Source: Candidatus Fibrimonadales bacterium (GTDB lineage Bacteria > Fibrobacterota > Fibrobacteria > Fibrobacterales > Fibrobacteraceae). From it: a stretch of 10,602 nt of DNA. Below the pieces are notes generated by a model that saw nothing but the letters and a program-made list of their open reading frames with translations, made no database searches and had not been told where the DNA came from. Location: assembly GCA_009788135.1 (NCBI GenBank), contig WQSA01000055.1, positions 981-11,582 of the forward strand, in the 5' to 3' direction. Positions 1 to 5,820 of the stretch are shown in pieces (the first letter of the stretch is position 1; every line of letters starts with the position of its first letter). A program made the position numbers and the translations under genes.

Positions 1-22
1 AATATACGTAAGTGGCAAAAAT

Positions 23-826
23 CTAATCTTCGCCGTCAAGATTGTTGAAGCCATTTCCGTGGATTGCAACTTGGCGAATGCCTTCCAAAGTTAAATATGG
101 ATCATATTTTTTTATTGTTGAAGTGCGCTTCTGCAGCATTTGACTCCAACCGCCTGTAGCTATCACCGGAATGTCTTCCATTCCAATTTCGTGTTTAATA
201 CCTTTGAGCAAAAATTCAAGCTGAGCCAAAAATCCATAAAGAATACCGGCGCGCATTGCATCGCCTGTGTTTTTTGCAACAAATCTATTTGTCCATTTTA
301 TTGAAACCGGCAAAAGCATTGCGGCCTTTTCCGTTAAGGTATCCATAGATGCGCTTATGCCAGGCACAATCAAACCGCCGGCAAAGCCACCGTTATGCAA
401 AACATCAAATGTGGTAGCAGTTCCCATATCCACAACTATTCCGTCTGAAAGCCCCATTGCACGCAAGGCTATCACATTGCACAAACGATCCGGACCCACG
501 CTTGCAGGACGAGGATAAGCTATGGGCAAGTCCAAGCAGTTTTTTGAACTCACAATCTGAATAGGTTTATTAAAGTATGCGTTAAGAGCCTTAACCCAGG
601 GACGCAAAAGCTGAGGCACAACGCTGCTCAAACCAACATGAGTAAAATCTTTTGTTTTGTGATTGGAATGCCTTGCCAAATCGCTTATTCTAAAGAAAAG
701 TTCATCGCTGGTAGCTTTATCGTTTGTGGTTAAACGAAAACTCGCTTCTACTTTTGCATTTCTGTAAACGCCTATTGCGGTTTGGCTGTTGCCTATGTCC
801 ACTGTTAAAACAAGAGTGCTTTTCAT
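23..826 (-). CDS. coaX: Type III pantothenate kinase (CoaX)
   Basis: This enzyme phosphorylates pantothenate with ATP, the first step of coenzyme A synthesis, in the cytosol. The 267-residue protein has the usual type III length and motifs: phosphate-binding DIGNSQT at residues 10-16, GPDR at 111-114 with the likely catalytic Asp113, DMGTATTFD at 133-141, GGLIVPG at 150-156, TGDAMRAG at 187-194 and ATGG at 223-226. Known members of the family need a monovalent cation such as K+ and are not inhibited by CoA. The ATG overlaps the nadC stop as ATGA, so translation is probably coupled; a weak GAGA lies just upstream. The stop is TAG. In many bacteria birA lies next to coaX, but no birA is seen between nadC and coaX here. 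The family assignment is firm. Confidence 0.96.
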   Translation of the reverse strand: MKSTLVLTVDIGNSQTAIGVYRNAKVEASFRLTTNDKATSDELFFRISDLARHSNHKTKDFTHVGLSSVVPQLLRPWVKALNAYFNKPIQIVSSKNCLDLPIAYPRPASVGPDRLCNVIALRAMGLSDGIVVDMGTATTFDVLHNGGFAGGLIVPGISASMDTLTEKAAMLLPVSIKWTNRFVAKNTGDAMRAGILYGFLAQLEFLLKGIKHEIGMEDIPVIATGGWSQMLQKRTSTIKKYDPYLTLEGIRQVAIHGNGFNNLDGED

Positions 827-1659
827 ATTCTCATTGAAATGTCTAAAGCTTTTACGCTATGGGTTAATGCACCGACCGAAATAAAATCCAAGCCTATATT
901 CGCTATTTCCTTTACTCTTTCCAAAGTCATGTTACCGCTGGCTTCCAACTCAACAGGGTCTCCGCTTTCCTTTGCAATGCGAACCGCTTCTTGCATAGTC
1001 TGGTTGTCCATATTGTCCAGCATTATTCTATTCACGCCCAAACCTAAAAGCGATTTAAGCTGTTCCAAATTCTCAACCTCTATTTCAACCTTCAAATTCT
1101 GCGTATTCTGTTTTTTCACGGCATTCCAAGCTTCCAAAACACCTCCAGCAGCGGCAACGTGGTTATCCTTAACCAAAACCATATCCCACAATCCCATGCG
1201 GTGATTTGAACCGCCTCCTACAAGAACAGCGTATTTTTGCAGCGTTCTGAACCCTGGTATTGTTTTGCGGGTATCCAGCACTTTGGTTTTTGTGCCTGCG
1301 AGAACCTGCGCAAAGCTATTCGTTATGGTTGCCACTCCGGAAAGCTGTTGCAAAAAATTGAGCATTACCCTTTCGCCGGCGAGCAAAGTTTTTGTTTCCC
1401 CGGTTATGGTTGCAATTTTATCGCCGGGATTTACTTTTGCGCCGTCTTGAACGGACAAGGCTATTTCAATATTTTCAAATACAAGAGGAATTATTGGAAG
1501 CCCGGCTATAACTCCGCTTTCTTTCGCTATAAGGGTTGCGGTTTGAATTTGCCTCTCCGGCAAGGTCCATAAGCTCGTCACATCGCCAGTGCGTACATCT
1601 TCATTCAGAGCGAGGCGGACTAGCGTTTGAGCGTCTTGCGTTGGAAATTGCGGAGCCAT
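823..1659 (-). CDS. nadC: Nicotinate-nucleotide pyrophosphorylase (quinolinate phosphoribosyltransferase)
   Basis: NadC converts quinolinate and PRPP to nicotinate mononucleotide, CO2 and pyrophosphate, the entry to the NAD pathway after NadA/NadB. The 278 residues match the family length. An N-terminal alpha/beta domain (about residues 1-115, with NEDVRTGDVTS at 19-29 and GERVMLNFLQQLSG at 95-108) is followed by the barrel. The barrel carries DTRKTIPGFR at 129-138, KYAVLVGGGSNHRMGL at 142-157, VKDNH at 163-167, the acidic EIEVE at 192-196, MLDNM at 213-217, ELEASGN at 237-243 and SVGALTHS at 261-268. These are the substrate- and PRPP-binding elements of the family, and all are intact. The start lies 24 bases from the stop of the diguanylate cyclase gene. 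It has no Shine-Dalgarno sequence, but a -10-like TATATT lies about 8 bases upstream, so this gene may have its own promoter and a very short leader. It overlaps coaX by 4 bases. Confidence 0.97.
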   Translation of the reverse strand: MAPQFPTQDAQTLVRLALNEDVRTGDVTSLWTLPERQIQTATLIAKESGVIAGLPIIPLVFENIEIALSVQDGAKVNPGDKIATITGETKTLLAGERVMLNFLQQLSGVATITNSFAQVLAGTKTKVLDTRKTIPGFRTLQKYAVLVGGGSNHRMGLWDMVLVKDNHVAAAGGVLEAWNAVKKQNTQNLKVEIEVENLEQLKSLLGLGVNRIMLDNMDNQTMQEAVRIAKESGDPVELEASGNMTLERVKEIANIGLDFISVGALTHSVKALDISMRI

Positions 1660-1665
1660 AGCATA

Positions 1666-1679
1666 GGAATATAGTAAAA
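1666..1679 (-). promoter_or_regulatory. Putative nadC promoter (-10 element)
   Basis: On the minus strand this reads TTTTACTATATTCC. The nine bases CTATATTCC are identical to those ahead of the tRNA-Leu gene. The TATATT ends 8 bases before the nadC ATG, so a start site about 7 bases downstream would give an almost leaderless mRNA. No convincing -35 box is visible. This is inferred from sequence similarity only. Confidence 0.45.
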
Positions 1680-1683
1680 TTTA

Positions 1684-3294
1684 TCACTCGGGTGCTAAAC
1701 TCTCAAATGTATATTTGTTTCGACCGTTCTGCTTGGACTTATACAACGCCTTATCAGCGCTTCTAAAATAATTGCTTCCGCTTTGCGAATGTTTCACAAT
1801 ACCGGTTGTACCTCCAATAGAAATTGTGACTATATCAGCCGCATCGCTTTTCTTATGAGGTATATTGCGTTCTCGCATTTTTCTGAGCAATTTTTCTGCA
1901 ATCACAAGCGCTCCTCTCTCATTTGTATTTGGCAGCACAACAGCAAATTCTTCTCCGCCGTATCTGGCAACAAAATCTTCTGCTCTGGTAAGGTTTTCAG
2001 AAAGAACATTTGCAACTTCCTTAAGGCAGCAATCGCCTTTTTCGTGCCCATAAGCATCATTGTAGTTCTTAAAGAAATCGATGTCTATTATCAATACGCT
2101 GAGCTTGCCGTCTGTGCGAGATAAAGATTTGATGATTTTTTTCATGCTTCCGTCAAAATACCGCCTGTTGTAAATGCCAGTCAACGCATCTATTATAGTC
2201 ATGTTGAGAAATTCGCCCAAGGTTTCTATTTCGCCTTGCTCATGCCGCTTTAAATCCCAATCCGCAGAAATTTGAGTTATATCTCTCACAATGTTGTAAA
2301 GCGGTTCAAGCAATTTTGCCACAAATATATTGAATGCCACAAAAACCGAAAAAATTACAAACATCATCACTGCAAAAAGAACAGCCATGCTTGTTCGCAA
2401 GAAATCTTCAACGGTAAAACTGCGAACCGCAGCAGCATACCAGTTCAAAGCGGGAATCGAGCCAATAGCAATTACCTTAGCCTGATTTTCAATCTCAAAA
2501 TATCTTATCTCGCCTGGACTGAGTTTTTTTGCTTCGACAAAAATTTTTTCCCCTATGTTTCCAAGCTTTTCTTCTATGCTTACTTTCTTTTTAACATAAT
2601 CAATATCGCTCGCCCCGGTTATTTCGCCTGTCGCATTTAAGAAATACAACGCCGCTTCCCCTGAATAATCTCTATATATGGCATTTACAAAATCCGATAT
2701 GTGCGTGCCTGTTCCCAAAATGCCAAGAGGGTTGTGCTCGTGGTCAAAAACAGGCGCATTTATCCAAATATTTGTCACTTCTAAATTTGGGTCAAAGTCT
2801 ATATTGATATTGTATCTATGAGTATCATACATTGTCATATTGTACCAATAGAGATTCGGATCATCAGGGTCAACTATATAGGCTTCTTTGCCATCCATCC
2901 AAAATATCTTATCCTCATCGTTTACCCAAAAAGCTGAACCAGACGAGAGAATTCGGCGGTATCCCTCAATATCTTCAAAGGCTTGTTCTTTCGCATGAGA
3001 ATCATTTGGATTGAGAAAATACTGCTGCATTAAGGGCGAATCTGCCATCTTAAGCGTAATGGCAATATCGCTATTTACCGAAGCTTCAAGTTTATGCCGT
3101 TCAACCTCCACAGTTTTCATCAATTCGCGCCCTGCATTATCAAACAGGATTTGCCCCATTAAAAAAACAAAAGCCGCACTCCCAAACACGAAAATAAGCA
3201 AAAAAAGCATTGATGAGAAAGCAATAAATCTGCGCTTCATGGATGTTTGCCGCCGCCATGAGAGTGGTATTGATATTATATTGCTGTTTTGCAT
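1684..3294 (-). CDS. Membrane-bound Cache-HAMP-GGDEF diguanylate cyclase
   Basis: The 536-residue protein probably makes cyclic di-GMP from two GTP in response to a periplasmic signal. The order is: short basic N-terminus; membrane segment about 22-47; large periplasmic region about 48-300 resembling a double-Cache sensor (FWVNDEDKIFW at 122-132, YWYNMTMYDTHRYNINI at 149-165, GILGTGTHISDF at 191-202, ALNWYAAAV at 282-290); membrane segment about 303-325; HAMP-like linker about 326-366; GGDEF domain about 368-530. The cyclase has DALTGIYNRRYF at 369-380, the metal-site stretch DIDFFKNYND at 404-413 and an intact GGEEF at 446-450. An I-site RAED (437-440) stands exactly five residues before GGEEF, so product inhibition is expected. 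The chosen ATG has AAGG about 9 bases upstream; a later Met at residue 19 has no such site. The stop is 24 bases from nadC. The ligand is unknown. Confidence 0.92.
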   Translation of the reverse strand: MQNSNIISIPLSWRRQTSMKRRFIAFSSMLFLLIFVFGSAAFVFLMGQILFDNAGRELMKTVEVERHKLEASVNSDIAITLKMADSPLMQQYFLNPNDSHAKEQAFEDIEGYRRILSSGSAFWVNDEDKIFWMDGKEAYIVDPDDPNLYWYNMTMYDTHRYNINIDFDPNLEVTNIWINAPVFDHEHNPLGILGTGTHISDFVNAIYRDYSGEAALYFLNATGEITGASDIDYVKKKVSIEEKLGNIGEKIFVEAKKLSPGEIRYFEIENQAKVIAIGSIPALNWYAAAVRSFTVEDFLRTSMAVLFAVMMFVIFSVFVAFNIFVAKLLEPLYNIVRDITQISADWDLKRHEQGEIETLGEFLNMTIIDALTGIYNRRYFDGSMKKIIKSLSRTDGKLSVLIIDIDFFKNYNDAYGHEKGDCCLKEVANVLSENLTRAEDFVARYGGEEFAVVLPNTNERGALVIAEKLLRKMRERNIPHKKSDAADIVTISIGGTTGIVKHSQSGSNYFRSADKALYKSKQNGRNKYTFESLAPE

Positions 3295-3311
3295 TTGAGA
3301 GCCTTATTGAC

Positions 3312-3324
3312 AATATAGAAAAAA
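3312..3324 (-). promoter_or_regulatory. Putative promoter of the diguanylate cyclase gene (-10 element)
   Basis: On the minus strand this reads TTTTTTCTATATT. Twelve bases are identical to the element before tRNA-Leu (5797-5808). The TATATT lies 17 bases before the cyclase ATG, which leaves room for the AAGG ribosome-binding site. No clear -35 is seen. Assignment rests on repetition of the motif in the window. Confidence 0.45.
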
Positions 3325-3338
3325 TATTTTTCTACATT
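3312..3338. repeat. 27-base near-perfect inverted repeat in a divergent promoter region
   Basis: The left arm AATATAGAAAAA (3312-3323) and right arm TTTTTCTACATT (3327-3338) are complementary at 11 of 12 positions around a 3-base centre. Its core, 3320-3331, is a perfect 12-base palindrome. Each arm also looks like the -10 element for the gene on its own side. It may therefore be two back-to-back promoters, an operator for a dimeric regulator, or both. Confidence 0.6.
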
Positions 3339-3344
3339 GCCCAA

Positions 3345-5069
3345 ATGGATTTTCTATTCAACCTGCTCAAAACCGTTGTCTCTGCCAACATAGTCTATTT
3401 AGCGCTGCCGCTTATACTTCTATCTGTTGTGTTTATTGCAGTTCATTCAGATAAAAGAAGCATACCGCTGGTTTTGGTAGCTTTGTTCATTGGCATTGTT
3501 TTCGGAAGCGATGGGTTTCAGTTCTGGATATTCGATGATTTCAAGCTTGCAAAAGAGCTAGCAAATTTAGCACTTGTTTTTATTCTGTTCCACAGCGGAT
3601 TTTGCACAAAAAAAGAGAATATTAAAGCCGCTGCCCTACCAGCCATAGGTTTAGCCACGTGGGGCATTATATTAACAGCTGTCTTTACATTTGCATGCCT
3701 GTATTTTATTTTAGGATGGGATAAAAATGTTTGCATATTGCTCTCAGTAATAATCTCTTCCACCGATGCTCCCGCCGTATTCTCTGTGCTAAGAAAACAA
3801 GCCCTAAGCCATAAATTAAAATCAACCATAGAAGTGGAAAGCGCTGCCAACGATCCAATGGCAATTTTGCTCACCGTGGTATCAGTGCAGGCTCTCTCTC
3901 ACTCCAGCGGATTCAGCTTTGGCATTGTTGCCGGATTATTCTTTTGGAAATTTATAGCCGGAGCAATCTTGGGATTGGTTGTGGCAAAAGGCGCGGCGTT
4001 GATAATAAACAAACTCACTCCGCAAGAAAACGCTTACTATTATATACTACTGATTTGCACTGCGTTGCTCACTTACGGAATCACCGAAACATTGCACGCA
4101 AGCGGAATACTCGCAGCATTCGTAGCAGGAGTTGTGCTGGGCAATACGCCATTTGTCCATAAACAGGGTGTTTATAATTTTTCTTACGCAATATCAACCA
4201 TAATGAATGTTCTGCTTCTTGTGCTTTTGGGAGTGATGGCAGAACCGAGCAGTTGGTTTAAAGACAATATGTACTTAAAAGGAATTTTGCTGTTTATTTT
4301 CCTTTCTTTTGTAGCGCGTCCCCTAGCGGTTTTTCTGGGAACCATTAATATGAACATACGATTTAAGGAAAAATTTTTTATAGCATGGGCTGGACTTAGA
4401 GGCGCGGTTCCTATTTCTCTAGCGACGTATCCTGCAGCGGCCGGGCTTGTCGGTGGAATGGAAATTTTCAATATAGTATTTTTTGCGGTTTTGCTCTCGC
4501 TTGCAGTTCAAGGATTAACGCTTGGCAAACTCACAACCGTGTTGAATTTATCCACAGCTTCTCGCCCCGAACCTCCATACAGCCTTGACTTTCTAACAAA
4601 AGACGATATGGAATCGGGTCAAAGACTAACTGTTTTCACCGTTGACTTGCCAGGCCCGGAAGGACGCAAAGGACCTTTGATTAGAGATTTAAGGCTTCCG
4701 GAAAACGCTCTTTTGCTGATGATAACACGGAGGCAAAAAGTTTCTTTGCTTTACAGAAAAACCCAAAAAATCCTGAGCATACTCAATACGAGAAGCCTTA
4801 GAGGATACGACGAAACAAAAGAACTTGCAGCCAAAGCCAGAGAAGTACTCGACAAAAGCCAAAGCCTCTCCGATAAAACCGAAAGCGATATTTGGGTAGT
4901 TCTGCCGCCAAAAGGCGACACTGCCTTGTGCGGCTGGGATCAGATCACCATTTTGTCTAAAGTAGAAGACAAAGACGAAGTTAGGGATATATTGCTAAAT
5001 CCAGAATCTGCGCCAACTTCTTACCGTGCTCCGAATCCAACTCAGGGGATTCCTACAATCCTTTCCTAA
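3345..5069 (+). CDS. NhaP2-type K+/H+ antiporter (CPA1 family) with C-terminal TrkA-C-like domain
   Basis: This inner-membrane antiporter probably exchanges K+ (or Na+) for H+ for ion and pH balance. From the chosen ATG it has 574 residues, close to E. coli NhaP2 (CvrA). Residues about 12-400 form many hydrophobic helices with NhaP2-like landmarks: SSTDAPAVFSVLR at 138-150, ESAANDPMA at 165-173 (ion-site Asn169-Asp170) and AGLRGAVPISLATYP at 349-363. The cytosolic tail (about 425-555) resembles a TrkA-C domain, with PEGRKGPLIRDLRLPENA at 438-455 and PPKGDTALCGWDQITILS at 521-538. About 45-50 residues appear inserted between these halves. An in-frame ATG at 3243 exists, but it would read through the divergent promoter and into the cyclase gene. 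The ATG at 3345 is therefore preferred, although it lacks a Shine-Dalgarno sequence. The stop overlaps the convergent neighbour by 4 bases. Ion preference is inferred. Confidence 0.9.
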   Translation: MDFLFNLLKTVVSANIVYLALPLILLSVVFIAVHSDKRSIPLVLVALFIGIVFGSDGFQFWIFDDFKLAKELANLALVFILFHSGFCTKKENIKAAALPAIGLATWGIILTAVFTFACLYFILGWDKNVCILLSVIISSTDAPAVFSVLRKQALSHKLKSTIEVESAANDPMAILLTVVSVQALSHSSGFSFGIVAGLFFWKFIAGAILGLVVAKGAALIINKLTPQENAYYYILLICTALLTYGITETLHASGILAAFVAGVVLGNTPFVHKQGVYNFSYAISTIMNVLLLVLLGVMAEPSSWFKDNMYLKGILLFIFLSFVARPLAVFLGTINMNIRFKEKFFIAWAGLRGAVPISLATYPAAAGLVGGMEIFNIVFFAVLLSLAVQGLTLGKLTTVLNLSTASRPEPPYSLDFLTKDDMESGQRLTVFTVDLPGPEGRKGPLIRDLRLPENALLLMITRRQKVSLLYRKTQKILSILNTRSLRGYDETKELAAKAREVLDKSQSLSDKTESDIWVVLPPKGDTALCGWDQITILSKVEDKDEVRDILLNPESAPTSYRAPNPTQGIPTILS

Positions 5070-5680
5070 AACTTAACGGTTGCAGCTGCAGCAAAGGAAC
5101 TTTTACCCGTTGGCACAATGCCCCAAGTAAAATTGCGAGCGTCTGGATTGCTATCCCATAGCGTTGAAACCAAGGCATGAACGCCAGACCACACATGAGC
5201 GCCCACAATAAAAGGCACGCCGTATTGAATTCTTTCCTTGCCATCCAGCACAAAAATAGTGGTTGCAACAGCAGCTACCCATAGAGCATCTATAGCTATA
5301 GCCATTACCATTTGATCCGTGTTCCATTGATAAATAGACGGAACCAAAAAAGAAAGCGCTGCCAAGCCCTGATTTCCGGAATCGTTTTTGTAAGTGCGAT
5401 CTATCTCGCCATCTTCCATTCCTTCGGAACGTTGCTTAATCCATTCCTCTTCGGATACGCCCAAATCATTCCAGGGCTGTTTCAAATAAGCTGACGGGCG
5501 AATGCCAATTTCTAGCAAATGCAACAGTTTTTCTTTGCTCATTCCAGATTCTTTTACATTCTGGAATTCAGTTTGGCTTAGTCCAGCCTCTCGATAATCA
5601 AAATCTGCCCATTCGTCATCTTCAAATTGGGCAAAAGCTACCGTGAAGCACAAGGCTATTACAGGGAAAAGTTTTTTCAT
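5066..5680 (-). CDS. Small exported protein of unknown function
   Basis: I do not recognise this 204-residue protein. It begins with a clear signal peptide (MKKLFPVIALCFTVAFA, cleavage probably after Ala17), followed by a very acidic, Trp/Asp/Glu-rich mature start. Residues about 30-95 are helical and charged, with repeated 'LSQTEFQNVKESGMSKEKL'-style segments that suggest short helix-turn repeats. Residues about 104-175 contain two or three hydrophobic stretches (LAALSFLVPSIYQW, MVMAIAIDALWVAAVATTIF, GVPFIVGAHVWSGVHALVST). The C-terminus ends in an alternating strand closing on Phe204. It may be an envelope-associated protein. The start at 5680 is supported by GAGGT 4 bases upstream. A longer frame starting at 5779 only translates the tRNA gene and should not be annotated. 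It lies 21 bases behind tRNA-Leu with no visible promoter between, so co-transcription is likely. The stop overlaps that of the antiporter. Confidence 0.8.
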   Translation of the reverse strand: MKKLFPVIALCFTVAFAQFEDDEWADFDYREAGLSQTEFQNVKESGMSKEKLLHLLEIGIRPSAYLKQPWNDLGVSEEEWIKQRSEGMEDGEIDRTYKNDSGNQGLAALSFLVPSIYQWNTDQMVMAIAIDALWVAAVATTIFVLDGKERIQYGVPFIVGAHVWSGVHALVSTLWDSNPDARNFTWGIVPTGKSSFAAAATVKF

Positions 5681-5684
5681 ACGG

Positions 5685-5691
5685 ACCTCAC
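5685..5691 (-). promoter_or_regulatory. Strong ribosome-binding site that fixes the start of the small exported protein
   Basis: GTGAGGT on the minus strand ends 4 bases before the ATG at 5680. It is the best Shine-Dalgarno match in the window. It decides between this start and the spurious upstream ATG inside the tRNA gene. Confidence 0.7.
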
Positions 5692-5701
5692 TTGGTGGTA
5701 A

Positions 5702-5785
5702 TGCCGGAGGGGGGAATTGAACCCCCACAGAGTTGCCCCTACTGGATTTTGAGTCCAGCGCGTCTACCAATTTCACCACTCCGGC
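5702..5785 (-). tRNA. tRNA-Leu (anticodon CAA)
   Basis: The 84-base gene folds as a class II tRNA. The acceptor stem GCCGGAG/CTCCGGC has 7 pairs, with discriminator base A as expected for leucine. The anticodon stem CTGGA/TCCAG holds the loop CTCAAAA, giving anticodon CAA (reads UUG). The T arm is GGGGG-TTCAATT-CCCCC. A long variable arm of about 15 bases lies between the anticodon and T stems. CCA is not encoded: ATTACC follows the acceptor stem, so CCA-adding enzyme is needed. A CTATATT element lies 11 bases upstream of the 5' end, and a protein gene starts 21 bases downstream. Identity is secure. Confidence 0.97.
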
Positions 5786-5794
5786 TTTCGCTAT

Positions 5795-5808
5795 GGAATA
5801 TAGAAAAA
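5795..5808 (-). promoter_or_regulatory. Putative tRNA-Leu promoter (-10 element)
   Basis: On the minus strand this reads TTTTTCTATATTCC. The TATATT (5797-5802) lies 11 bases before the mature tRNA 5' end, giving a pre-tRNA leader of roughly 5 bases. It sits in the 35-base gap after the helicase stop and probably also drives the downstream small exported protein gene. No consensus -35 is visible. Confidence 0.55.
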
Positions 5809-5820
5809 TGCGAGGAGCCT

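Larger units (their letters stand above)
3307..3338 (+). promoter_or_regulatory. Putative promoter of the K+/H+ antiporter gene
   Basis: A perfect TTGACA sits at 3307-3312 and a TTTTTCTACATT element at 3327-3338. The best -10 hexamer is TACATT (3333-3338), giving a 20-base spacer, which is longer than the usual 17, so the TTGACA may be chance. The -10-like hexamer ends 6 bases before the ATG at 3345, so transcription could begin at or near the start codon. Confidence 0.4.

Noticed and set aside
839..1572. Plus-strand open frames opposite nadC
   Set aside because: They are shadows of a fully conserved enzyme gene on the other strand.
3243..3344. Longer antiporter start at 3243
   Set aside because: It would cover the divergent promoter region and overlap the cyclase gene. 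The extra residues do not resemble the NhaP2 N-terminus.
5059..5100. Possible terminator hairpin (TCCTTT with AAAGGA) at the antiporter end
   Set aside because: The stem is 6 pairs with a loop of about 30 bases and only a short T-run; too weak to annotate.
5681..5779. N-terminal extension of the small exported protein from an ATG at 5779
   Set aside because: The extra 33 residues are a translation of the tRNA-Leu gene. A strong ribosome-binding site and a signal peptide begin at 5680.
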